NCBI GenBank assembly: GCA_016290255.1
Contig: JAEETG010000091.1
Coordinates: forward strand, 1 to 10,655
Direction of reading: 5' to 3'
Length of the DNA stretch: 10,655 bases
DNA from: Clostridia bacterium
GTDB lineage: Bacteria > Bacillota > Clostridia > Christensenellales > UBA1242
Of this stretch, positions 1-6,795 are shown one piece after another. The position numbers were made by a program, and so were the translations under genes. The first letter of the stretch is position 1. Each line of letters opens with the position of its first letter. The notes beneath the pieces were generated by a model, which was given only the letters and a program-made list of their open reading frames with translations, was not told the origin of the DNA and searched no databases.

Positions 1-1
1 A

Positions 2-58
2 ACAATAAAGTCAAAAGATAAAACAACACTTCACGCAATAATTCATTTATACAAATAG
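2..58 (+). CDS. Possible 3' end of a gene truncated by the window edge
   Basis: Reading from base 2, one + strand frame stays open for 18 codons and ends at a TAG (56-58). The residues include a basic stretch and end in LHAIIHLYK. The stop directly abuts a strong hairpin with a T-run on the + strand, which is what the end of a convergent gene would look like. This positional fit is the only real support, because a minus-strand frame is also open here by chance. The product cannot be named from so short a tail. Confidence 0.33.
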   Translation, partial: TIKSKDKTTLHAIIHLYK

Positions 59-85
59 AAAAATCCACCGCTCTGGTGGATTTTT
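59..85. terminator. Bidirectional intrinsic terminator
   Basis: A perfect 11-bp stem (59-69 paired with 75-85, core ATCCACC/GGTGGAT) encloses a 5-nt GCTCT loop. The stem ends in five A/T pairs, so either strand shows a GC-containing stem followed by a U-rich run. On the minus strand the TAA stop of the macro-domain gene (84-86) lies partly inside the stem. The hairpin can end that gene and also any + strand gene arriving from the left. Confidence 0.85.
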
Positions 86-602
86 ATTCTTTCAAAAAAT
101 CATCATAAGCCTTTTTCATAAGTTTGGCACCACTTTCACATTTAACCCCACCAGTTCCACAACCAAAAGCGGGAATCACAATCGACGAAATGCCATTTTC
201 TCTTGCAATAATCAAGGTGTTCATCATGCAATCATATATCACATTTTCGTTCTTTATAATTGATGGTTTTTTCATAACAGGGCAATGAATTAATTTTTTC
301 TTACTATTTGGAATATCAATCAAAAAAGCTGAGCCAACTGGCTGAATTCCACCATAATTTTCTTTTATGTATTCTTGAACTTTTTGCATAAGCTTTTTGC
401 CAAAAAATTTTGTGATAGATAGATCATATCCACCCAACATAACTCCAAAAGAATTTGCTGGTGACACAATGCACTCAACATTTTGTGTTTTCATAAAATT
501 GCAAAAATCATCACAAACAATTTTAATGCAATCATCTTCACCAAAAAATTTTTGCCACTCTTGGCACATTTTTTCATTAATATCCAACAAATATATTTGC
601 AT
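84..602 (-). CDS. Macro-domain (ADP-ribose-binding family) protein
   Basis: A 172-residue single-domain protein predicted to bind ADP-ribose or a derivative; many family members remove ADP-ribose from proteins or nucleic acids or process ADP-ribose-1''-phosphate. Visible signatures are the first ligand loop SPANSFG with GGYD (about residues 47-60), the segment GGIQPVGSAFLI (84-95), and the phosphate-binding loop IPAFGCGTGGV (143-153). The pattern fits the bacterial and phage type that reads SPANSFG rather than the classical NAAN. No signal peptide or membrane segment is present, so it should be cytoplasmic. The ATG at 602 has an AAAAAGGA ribosome binding site 10 nt upstream and a good promoter close by, so it is probably transcribed independently of the ATPase operon. 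Nine cysteines in 172 residues is high. The exact substrate, and whether it is a hydrolase or a reader, cannot be told from sequence. Confidence 0.85.
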   Translation of the reverse strand: MQIYLLDINEKMCQEWQKFFGEDDCIKIVCDDFCNFMKTQNVECIVSPANSFGVMLGGYDLSITKFFGKKLMQKVQEYIKENYGGIQPVGSAFLIDIPNSKKKLIHCPVMKKPSIIKNENVIYDCMMNTLIIARENGISSIVIPAFGCGTGGVKCESGAKLMKKAYDDFLKE

Positions 603-626
603 AAATTATCAATCCTTTTTCACCAT

Positions 627-655
627 ATTTTAACAAAAATACATGTTTATTTCAA
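627..655 (-). promoter_or_regulatory. Sigma-A-like promoter for the macro-domain gene
   Basis: On the minus strand, TTGAAA (655-650) is followed after 17 nt by TAAAAT (632-627), preceded by TG one base before it (extended -10). The predicted start near 620 leaves a leader of only about 18 nt, most of it the ribosome binding site. This supports expression of the macro gene separate from the upstream ATPase genes. Confidence 0.6.
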
Positions 656-684
656 CAAAATACACACTTTTAACACAAATTTCA

Positions 685-724
685 CAAAAAAATTAAGTTT
701 TTTGCAAACAATTTTTGCAAAAAA
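685..724 (-). terminator. A/T-rich hairpin downstream of the ATPase operon, possible weak terminator
   Basis: A perfect 11-bp inverted repeat, TTTTTTGCAAA (698-708) and TTTGCAAAAAA (714-724), encloses a 5-nt loop. On the minus strand it lies just after the subunit D stop and is followed by CTTAATTTTTTTG (697-685), which has a U-run. The stem has only two G-C pairs, so it may end transcription inefficiently and let some ATPase transcripts continue into the macro gene. Confidence 0.4.
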
Positions 725-746
725 TAAAAACAGCATTGTTTACTGT

Positions 747-1367
747 TTACATTTTTTTCTTTTTTATTGTTTTAAGTCTTGCTGTGTTTTCTAGTTCATT
801 TCCAGAAAGTTTTAGTTCAATTCTTTGAATTTGTTCTTCATATCCTGGAATCAAAACATTTTCTAGCGCCTTTGTTCTTCTCTTACATTTTTCAATTTCA
901 TCAGCAAGCAAATAAGCACTTTTTTCAACACTTGCAAGCTTTATGATTTGCGGAAATAATTTTAAAAACTTTTGAGAAACCAAATCAAATTGAAAACTGG
1001 AAGAAAGTGGGGAATAATATGGCCCCTCTTCTTTTTGAGAACTCAACTTAATCTTTGGACAAACGGCCCCCAAGTGAGACACTTCACCAAAATCAAGTTT
1101 CACCTCTCTGTTTGCAATGCTCAAGAGAAATTTCACTTCTTCGTCATATAAACTTGTTTTTGAAAATTGAAATCCATCAAAAATTGTTTTTAATTCTTGT
1201 TCAACCTCTTTTCTTAAGTTCCTTGTTTCTTTGATAACTTGATAAAAAATCTTGATGAGTCCACTTGTTTTATCTTTCAAAAGTGCGTGACCCTTGTTTG
1301 CAACTTTCAATTTTTCACGAACTTTTCTAAGTTCCATTCTGGTTGGATTTATGTTTGAACTTTCCAA
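747..1367 (-). CDS. ntpD: V-type ATPase subunit D (central shaft)
   Basis: A 206-residue central rotor shaft subunit. It forms the long antiparallel coiled coil that passes through the A3B3 hexamer and transmits rotation between catalysis and the membrane rotor. Recognisable family features are the N-terminal NPTRMELRKVREKL segment (about 8-21) followed by GHALLKDK (27-34), and the C-terminal helix around residues 148-180 with LADEIEKCKRRTKALE. The start is a TTG: the conserved NPTR segment needs a start upstream of the first ATG-encoded Met11, and a GGAGG box lies 9 nt before the TTG. The gene begins 1 nt after the subunit B stop, and it is the last gene of the operon. The tail is lysine-rich (KKKK) and slightly shorter than in Enterococcus. 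Family assignment is firm. Confidence 0.95.
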   Translation of the reverse strand: MESSNINPTRMELRKVREKLKVANKGHALLKDKTSGLIKIFYQVIKETRNLRKEVEQELKTIFDGFQFSKTSLYDEEVKFLLSIANREVKLDFGEVSHLGAVCPKIKLSSQKEEGPYYSPLSSSFQFDLVSQKFLKLFPQIIKLASVEKSAYLLADEIEKCKRRTKALENVLIPGYEEQIQRIELKLSGNELENTARLKTIKKKKM

Positions 1368-1368
1368 A

Positions 1369-2742
1369 TTATTTATCCTCCAACAAAATATCTAAGTTCT
1401 TGTCTTTAATTCTTTTTAGTTCACTTCTTGGGAACTCTTTCAAAAGCTGCCAACCAATGTTTAGCGTTTCTTGAATTGTTCTGTTTTCATATTCTCCTTG
1501 GTTCACAAACTTGTTTTCAAAATTATCTGCAAAGTTTGCATAGTTTTTATCCATTGCAGAAATTGCGTTTTCACCCAAAATTGTTGAAAGATTTTTTGCA
1601 TTTTTTCCACGAGAATAAGCATAAAACATTTGGTTTAACAAATCACTGTGATAACTTTCTGTTTTTCCAACACCAATACCTTTGTCTTTCAGCCTTGAAA
1701 GTGAAGACAGCACATCAATTGAAGGGTATATTCCCTTTTTGTATAAATCACGAGAAAGCATAATTTGCCCCTCTGTTATGTAACCAGTGAGGTCTGGAAT
1801 TGGGTGCGTTTTGTCATCATCAGGCATTGTTAGAATTGGAATTTGCGTGATGCTTCCTTTCTTTCCAACAATCTTTCCAGCCCTTTCATACAAACTTGCC
1901 AAATCTGTGTACATATATCCAGGATATCCACGCCTAGCAGGAATTTCATCTCTCGCACTTGATATTTCCCTTAGTGATTCAGCATAGTTTGTCATGTCTG
2001 TGAGCACTACCAAAACTTGCATATCAAGTTCGAAAGCAAGATATTCCGCAATGGTTAATCCAATACGTGGAGCAGATATTCTTTCAACGCTGGATTCACT
2101 CGCAAGATTTATGATTGAAACAGTGTTTTTGATTGCACCATTTCTTTTGAAGTCTTCCATAAAATATGTTGCATCATCGTTTGAAATTCCCATTGCAACA
2201 AAAACAATTGCGAACTGCTCGTTATCTCCCAAAACTTTTGATTGCCTAACAATTTGAGAAGCCAAAACTGAGTGAGGAAGTCCGCTTGCAGAAAAAATTG
2301 GAAGTTTTTGTCCACGAACCAAAGTGTTTAGTCCATCTATTGCAGAAATTCCTGTTTGAATAAATTGGTCTGGATAGTCACGAGCAACTGGGTTGATTGG
2401 CCCCATGTTCACATCAACAAACTTTTCAGGAATAATATCTGGCCCACCATCTCTAACATTTCCAAGACCAGTAAAAACTCTTCCAAGCATATCTTTTGAC
2501 ACGCCTATTTCAAGCCCTTTTCCCAAAAATCTTATCTTGCTGTTAGAGATATCCAAGTTGTTTGAGGAGTCAAAAAGTTCAATAACAGCTTTGTCGTCAT
2601 AAACTTCCAAAACTTTCCCATTTCTTTTGTTGCCATTTTGGTCGATGATCGAACAAAGTTCACCAAAGTGAGCATCATTAACACAGTCAACAACCATGAT
2701 TGAACCAACAACTTCTTTTATGGTTTTATAGTATTTTATCAC
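1369..2742 (-). CDS. ntpB: V-type ATPase subunit B (non-catalytic nucleotide-binding subunit)
   Basis: A 457-residue subunit that alternates with A in the soluble A3B3 ring and supplies the arginine finger to the catalytic sites at the A/B interfaces. Length and sequence match bacterial NtpB nearly end to end: N-terminal beta-barrel (about 1-75), central domain with FIQTGISAIDGLNTLVRGQKLP (127-148) and SGLPH (153-157) in place of a true P-loop, LTDMTNYAESLREIS (247-261), RRGYPGYMYTDLA (270-282), and SSLSRLK (346-352). Arg350 in the last motif corresponds to the E. hirae arginine finger. Position 346 is Ser where the usual reading is PSLSRL. The start is GTG at 2742, sharing one base with the TAG stop of subunit A, with GGAGG 7 nt upstream. 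This indicates translational coupling of A and B. Confidence 0.97.
   Translation of the reverse strand: MIKYYKTIKEVVGSIMVVDCVNDAHFGELCSIIDQNGNKRNGKVLEVYDDKAVIELFDSSNNLDISNSKIRFLGKGLEIGVSKDMLGRVFTGLGNVRDGGPDIIPEKFVDVNMGPINPVARDYPDQFIQTGISAIDGLNTLVRGQKLPIFSASGLPHSVLASQIVRQSKVLGDNEQFAIVFVAMGISNDDATYFMEDFKRNGAIKNTVSIINLASESSVERISAPRIGLTIAEYLAFELDMQVLVVLTDMTNYAESLREISSARDEIPARRGYPGYMYTDLASLYERAGKIVGKKGSITQIPILTMPDDDKTHPIPDLTGYITEGQIMLSRDLYKKGIYPSIDVLSSLSRLKDKGIGVGKTESYHSDLLNQMFYAYSRGKNAKNLSTILGENAISAMDKNYANFADNFENKFVNQGEYENRTIQETLNIGWQLLKEFPRSELKRIKDKNLDILLEDK
1377..1381 (-). promoter_or_regulatory. Shine-Dalgarno site fixing the TTG start of subunit D
   Basis: GGAGG on the minus strand, 9 nt before TTG (1367-1365) and inside the last codons of subunit B. 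No ATG or GTG in frame gives a product that includes the conserved NPTR motif, so this site decides the start. Confidence 0.7.
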
Positions 2743-4502
2743 TATTTTTCCTCCTTTTTCTCCAATTCCAAGAAATCACCTTTTATTGATGTTATCAAGT
2801 TTTCAATTTTTTCCAGTTCATCTTCTTTCACATATTTCATCTTTCCAATAAGAGCTCTTGATGGAATATTTATAATCTGCTCATAAACAGCACCATTTTC
2901 CAAAGCCTTGTAAGCTTCTTTTGCATATTCACACACACATTTAAGCATTTTGTCTTGCTTTTTTAGTGATGAATATGTGTCTGTTTCATCAAAAGCATTT
3001 TGGTGAAGATAGTCTTCTCTAATAACCTGAGCAATGTCAAGAGTTGTTTTATCTTTATCTCCCAAAACATCAAAACCCATCAGTGACACAACATCGTTTA
3101 GTTCCCTTTCTTCCTGAAGGATTTTCATCAAATAATTTTTTCTATCCCAAAACTCATATGACAAATTTTCTTGATAATAATTTTTCAGTGCTCCAGCATA
3201 GCCAGAATAACTAACAAGCCAATCAATTGCTGGGAAATGTCTTTTGTAAGCTAGAGCAGAAGAAAGCCCCCAAAAGACTTTCACTATTCTAAGTGTTGCT
3301 TGTGAAACTGGTTCACTTAAGTCTCCACCTTGTGGGGAAACAGCCCCAACACAAGAAACCGATCCAATTCTTTCATCTTTTCCAAGAGTTACAACATTTC
3401 CCGCTCTTTCATAAAAACTTGCAAGCCTACTTCCAAGATATGCAGGATATCCTTCTTCTCCAGGAATTTCTTCAAGCCTTCCACTCATTTCACGAAGGGC
3501 TTCTGCCCACCTTGAAGTGGAATCAGCCATCACAATCACATTATATCCCATATCACGATAATATTCCGCAATTGTGATTCCAGTGTAGATGCTAGCCTCT
3601 CTTGCGGCAACTGGCATATCTGATGTGTTTGCAACCAAAATTGTTTTTTCCATAAGTGATTTTTTTGTTTTTGGATCCAAAAGAGTTGGAAATTCTTTCA
3701 AAACTTCTGTCATTTCGTTTCCTCTTTCTCCGCACCCAACATAAACAACAACATCAGCATCACTCCATTTTGCAAGTTGGTGTTGAACAACTGTTTTTCC
3801 ACTACCAAAAGGACCAGGAATTGCTGCCGCTCCACCAAATGCAAGTGGGAAAAATGTGTCGATAACTCTTTGACCAGTAACAAGTGGAGTTGTTGTTTCA
3901 ATTTTTTTCTTATAAGGCCTACTGATTCTAATTGGCCACGAAAAACTTAACCCAACTTTTTCAACCCCATCATCTGTTTTAATTTTTGCAACGGTGTCGG
4001 AAACAGTGTATTCACCAGATTTTATGCTTGAGATTTTTCCACTAACACCAACTGGGACCATGATTTTGTGTTCAATGATTCCACCTTCTTGCACAACCCC
4101 CAAAATGTCACCACTGAAAACAATGTCACCAACTTTTTTCTTAGCAACAAATTTCCAAACAGTTTTTGGATTGAGTGTTTGAACTTTAACTCCTGATTTT
4201 ATTCTTTCACCATAGTTTTCATAAATGTTTTTAAGCGACCTTCCAATTCCATCTAAAACATTTCCAATAAGACCAGGCCCAAGTTCAATTGAAAGAGGCT
4301 TGTTAGTGTTTTTCACCACATCACCAACCTTCAATCCATCAGTGTTTTCATAAACCTCTATTGATGCTCTATCTTTTCTGATTTCAATGATTTCACCAAC
4401 AAGTTCTTTGTCGGAAACCAAACAAACATCATATAGTTTTGCACCAATCATGTTGTCTGCAACAACAAGTGCTCCTGAAACCTTGACTATTTTCCCTTGC
4501 AT
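2742..4502 (-). CDS. ntpA: V-type ATPase catalytic subunit A
   Basis: A 586-residue catalytic subunit; three copies alternate with B in the cytoplasmic head and hydrolyse or make ATP. It has an N-terminal beta-barrel (about 1-70), the V/A-specific non-homologous insertion (about 110-190, with GDIVFSGDILGVVQEGG), a P-loop GPFGSGKT (230-237), the catalytic GER loop GCGERGNEM (256-264, Glu259), a Walker B strand NVIVMADS (321-328), and the conserved SRWAEALREMSGRLEEIPGE stretch (330-349). The C-terminal helical domain follows. All catalytic residues that can be judged are present, so the enzyme should be active. The ATG at 4502 has AGGAGG 4 nt upstream and lies 11 nt after the subunit F stop. 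The stop overlaps the start of B by one base. The length is close to E. hirae NtpA. Confidence 0.98.
   Translation of the reverse strand: MQGKIVKVSGALVVADNMIGAKLYDVCLVSDKELVGEIIEIRKDRASIEVYENTDGLKVGDVVKNTNKPLSIELGPGLIGNVLDGIGRSLKNIYENYGERIKSGVKVQTLNPKTVWKFVAKKKVGDIVFSGDILGVVQEGGIIEHKIMVPVGVSGKISSIKSGEYTVSDTVAKIKTDDGVEKVGLSFSWPIRISRPYKKKIETTTPLVTGQRVIDTFFPLAFGGAAAIPGPFGSGKTVVQHQLAKWSDADVVVYVGCGERGNEMTEVLKEFPTLLDPKTKKSLMEKTILVANTSDMPVAAREASIYTGITIAEYYRDMGYNVIVMADSTSRWAEALREMSGRLEEIPGEEGYPAYLGSRLASFYERAGNVVTLGKDERIGSVSCVGAVSPQGGDLSEPVSQATLRIVKVFWGLSSALAYKRHFPAIDWLVSYSGYAGALKNYYQENLSYEFWDRKNYLMKILQEERELNDVVSLMGFDVLGDKDKTTLDIAQVIREDYLHQNAFDETDTYSSLKKQDKMLKCVCEYAKEAYKALENGAVYEQIINIPSRALIGKMKYVKEDELEKIENLITSIKGDFLELEKKEEK
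2750..2756 (-). promoter_or_regulatory. Shine-Dalgarno site fixing the GTG start of subunit B
   Basis: AAGGAGG on the minus strand, 7 nt before GTG (2742-2740), within the last codons of subunit A. The next in-frame ATG encodes Met16, inside the conserved N-terminal barrel, so the GTG is preferred. Confidence 0.75.
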
Positions 4503-4513
4503 TTTGCCTCCTA

Positions 4514-4816
4514 TTATATTTCAACCCCCAACGAGGTTTTTGCTTTTTTGCTTAAACTTTTCACAGCAAACCCACCCTCACCTTTTGGAGAAGGCAAGCA
4601 CAAAATGATTGGATACATTTTGCTTTCATAATTTTTTATGTCTGATTCCAATAGTTTTGCTAGTGTTTCTGTTATGATTATGAGTTTATATGATTTCACC
4701 ACATCAAGCAAAATATCTCTTGCAGTGTTTTTTTCTGCCATAAACACATCTGCTCCAGTGAGTTCAAAAATCATAAACTCCTTTGTGTCCATCAAAACCG
4801 CAATATCACTTTTCAT
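4514..4816 (-). CDS. ntpG: V-type ATPase subunit F (central shaft partner of D)
   Basis: A 100-residue subunit of the central shaft that binds D and can stimulate ATPase activity. The E. hirae counterpart is called NtpG, and other systems name it AtpF or subunit F. The small Rossmann-like fold shows as an N-terminal strand (DIAVLMD, about 4-10), FELTGADVF (17-25), the buried strand KLIIITE (44-50), and a second strand with PIILCLPSPKGEGG (68-81). The start ATG lies within the last codons of subunit C (11-nt overlap including its TGA), with AAGGAGA just upstream, also inside subunit C. The next gene encodes A. Identity rests on size, fold pattern and its fixed place between C and A. Confidence 0.92.
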   Translation of the reverse strand: MKSDIAVLMDTKEFMIFELTGADVFMAEKNTARDILLDVVKSYKLIIITETLAKLLESDIKNYESKMYPIILCLPSPKGEGGFAVKSLSKKAKTSLGVEI

Positions 4817-5771
4817 AAACTCTCCTTAGTTGAGAACATAATTTTTTCTTATTCTGATTTGCGAGCATTCCATCAAAAATTATTTTCAAATTTTTTATTT
4901 GCGTTAATGCCAAATAACAATATCTAACGTAAGGTAAAAAACTTTCCGCAACATATTTTTTGTCATCTAAAAATGTTATTGGGAAACAGTCCATCAAAAA
5001 ATCAAATTTTTGAAATGGTTTCCCCTCTTGCATTGCTTCAACAATCATTTCAACAACGTTTTTGTATATTGAATATTTTGTGTCACTCAAAATGGAGCCC
5101 AAATCATCTGTGCATAGTTTTTTGAAAAACGCATCATCAAGTTTACCACCATCAACTTTCACAAGTGAAAACATCTTTTCGTCACGAAGCCTGAGAGCAA
5201 GTTCAATGTTTTTTAGGTCACTTAAATAGTTTTGAAGTTCAAACAAATCTTTTGAAACTTTTGAAAGAGCCAAAAGTTCTGTTTTCTTCGCTCTTTCAAA
5301 AGCGTTGTCAACAAAAAAATATGATTTATCCGAACTGCCATCCAGCATTTTTAGCAACTTTTGCATTCCCACAGTTAAATCACCATAGTCTTGTTTTTGC
5401 AAACATTTTTGCATGGTTGAAATTTTTATGTTCCCCTCAAACAAAAGAGGTGTTTCTTTTGTTTTCATATTCAAATAAAAATATAAACATTCTAGATTAA
5501 AATAATCATACTTTAGAAGAAAAAATTTTGTGATGTCTTTGTGAACACTTTCATGTTTCAAAAATTCTATAAATTCTCTTTCTTCCCTTTTTGCAATTTG
5601 TTCCAAGTCTGCAAAGCTTTCAATTTGTTCACCGCGAATAAGTTTTAGGTCCAAAAGATTTTTTGTTAACTCTTCAACCGAATTGCTTTTTGCAATTTTC
5701 TCCAAACTTTCTTGTGACAAAAGTTTTGCTTCTTTTGCTTTGCATCTTGCATTAAAATATGTTGTTTCCAT
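4806..5771 (-). CDS. ntpC: V-type ATPase subunit C (d-like rotor collar)
   Basis: A 321-residue subunit of the V-ATPase C / AC39 (eukaryotic d) family. It caps the membrane K ring and connects it to the D-F shaft. The sequence is mostly alpha-helical and soluble, with no membrane segment. Family-like features are the N-terminal TYFNARCKAKEAKLLS (about 3-18), a KREEREFIEFLK helix (66-77), the DYFNLECLYFYLNMK segment (89-103) that recurs in this family, and a C-terminal helix with YVRYCYLALTQIKNLKII (286-303). The TAG stop of subunit E lies 7 nt upstream and is part of the AGGTGA ribosome binding site. The TGA stop lies inside the subunit F gene. This family diverges fast, so the call relies partly on length and operon position. 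Confidence 0.92.
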   Translation of the reverse strand: METTYFNARCKAKEAKLLSQESLEKIAKSNSVEELTKNLLDLKLIRGEQIESFADLEQIAKREEREFIEFLKHESVHKDITKFFLLKYDYFNLECLYFYLNMKTKETPLLFEGNIKISTMQKCLQKQDYGDLTVGMQKLLKMLDGSSDKSYFFVDNAFERAKKTELLALSKVSKDLFELQNYLSDLKNIELALRLRDEKMFSLVKVDGGKLDDAFFKKLCTDDLGSILSDTKYSIYKNVVEMIVEAMQEGKPFQKFDFLMDCFPITFLDDKKYVAESFLPYVRYCYLALTQIKNLKIIFDGMLANQNKKKLCSQLRRVYEK

Positions 5772-5778
5772 AATTCAC

Positions 5779-6348
5779 CTAAAAAATTTGTTTTGCAACC
5801 TTGTGTGAAAATGTTCGAAACTTATCTTGAATTAAAGCTTCAAAAGAAAAATCTTTTTCACACGTTGGTGAAACAATGATAACTCCACCAGAAATATCTT
5901 TTGATTGTTTTTGAATTTTTAGTTTTTTCTTTTTGTAGATTGCAAGTTTTTGAATTCTTTCTTTTTCACCCTTTCTGTTTGAAATAATGAGTTCATCTTG
6001 CATTTCAGCATTCTGTGAAATCACATTTTGCAGAAAAGTTTGATATTCCTTTGCTGTTATTTTTTTAAACTTTTGCAGTGCCAAATCAAAAATATCACTT
6101 AGTATTTGTTGCTTTTCTTGCAAAACAAATTTTGTTTGTTCAATGAAAGATGAGCTCTTTTCATTTTCTAGTATTTTGTCATATTCTTGTTTGATTTGTT
6201 TTTTCTCTGAAGCAAAAAATTCTTTCTCTTTTTTTTCTTCCTCTTTTATGATTGCATCAGATTCCTGTTTTGCTTTGTTTTTTAGTTGTTCCTTTTGTTT
6301 TTCAGCATCTTTGATTATTTTTGAAATAAACTTTTGTTCTCTTTCCAT
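5779..6348 (-). CDS. ntpE: V-type ATPase subunit E (peripheral stalk)
   Basis: A 189-residue peripheral-stalk subunit. It pairs with the G/H subunit in a long right-handed coiled coil that holds the head fixed against the membrane subunit I. Residues 1-85 are almost all charged helix (Lys, Glu, Gln), as expected for the coil. The globular C-terminal half (about 95-189) contains the family-like SGGVIIVSP segment (152-160) and a final helix that would bind the top of subunit B. There is no signal peptide or membrane segment. The ATG follows the TAA stop of K with no gap and is preceded by a GGTGGTG sequence that can serve as ribosome binding site. Composition is strongly lysine-rich, in keeping with the A+T-rich genome. 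Confidence 0.9.
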   Translation of the reverse strand: MEREQKFISKIIKDAEKQKEQLKNKAKQESDAIIKEEEKKEKEFFASEKKQIKQEYDKILENEKSSSFIEQTKFVLQEKQQILSDIFDLALQKFKKITAKEYQTFLQNVISQNAEMQDELIISNRKGEKERIQKLAIYKKKKLKIQKQSKDISGGVIIVSPTCEKDFSFEALIQDKFRTFSHKVAKQIF

Positions 6349-6795
6349 TTACACCACCGCCAAAAGAAGTATTGACACAACCAAAGCCAAAATTGTGTAT
6401 GTTTCAATCATGGCCGGGAAAAGAAGCAGTTTTCCTGAAAGTGTTTCATCTTTAGCGATTGCATAAATGCTTGCAACTGAACATTTTGCCTGATAAATTG
6501 CGGCAACAAATCCAACAATTGTTAGTGGAAGAAGAGCAAAGAACAAACTTAACCCTTGATCAACTGTTGTTATTGATGGCAAATAACTCTGAGCCAAAAT
6601 TGCCATAACGAAACCATAAATTCCGTTTGTTGCTGGCAAAACAACAAACACCAAAACCTTACTAAACTTTTTTGGGTTTTCTGCCAAAACCCCTGCTCCT
6701 GCTTGACCTGTTTTGTATAGGCCAATTGCAGAACCACAACCACACGCAAACACGCATAGAGCGATTCCTATTATTGCGATAACATATCCTGTCAT
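6349..6795 (-). CDS. ntpK: V-type ATPase subunit K (membrane rotor ring proteolipid)
   Basis: A 148-residue, four-helix proteolipid (two fused hairpins) that forms the ion-carrying rotor ring. Helices are at about 3-27, 44-70, 80-113 and 122-148. In the first hairpin, LPATNGIYGF (53-62) corresponds to LPGTQGLYGF in E. hirae NtpK. In the second, AAIYQAK (98-104) supplies Gln102, and PAMIETY (127-133) supplies the essential carboxylate Glu131. The E. hirae Na+ ligands Leu61, Thr64, Gln110 and Glu139, and the site residue Tyr68, are matched by Leu53, Thr56, Gln102, Glu131 and Tyr60. Gln65 is replaced by Asn57. Only one carboxylate is present per four helices, as in other bacterial V-type pumps. 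A Na+-coupled ring is the best inference. The ATG overlaps the subunit I TGA by four bases (ATGA), with GGAGG 7 nt upstream. Confidence 0.97.
   Translation of the reverse strand: MTGYVIAIIGIALCVFACGCGSAIGLYKTGQAGAGVLAENPKKFSKVLVFVVLPATNGIYGFVMAILAQSYLPSITTVDQGLSLFFALLPLTIVGFVAAIYQAKCSVASIYAIAKDETLSGKLLLFPAMIETYTILALVVSILLLAVV

Noticed and set aside
84..602. Macro protein as antitoxin of a DarTG-like toxin-antitoxin pair
   Set aside because: No adjacent DarT-like or other ADP-ribosyltransferase gene is present. The neighbour upstream is subunit D, and the gene downstream, if any, is only an 18-codon tail on the other strand.
728..748. Second stem AAACAG/CTGTTT at the end of subunit D as the main terminator
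   Set aside because: Only 6 bp with a 9-nt loop, overlapping the stop codon. The 698-724 hairpin is stronger and better placed.
397..794. Plus-strand open frames opposite the macro gene and the intergenic region
   Set aside because: They are antisense to a clear macro domain, with low-complexity Phe/Ile/His/Lys content and no recognisable motif.
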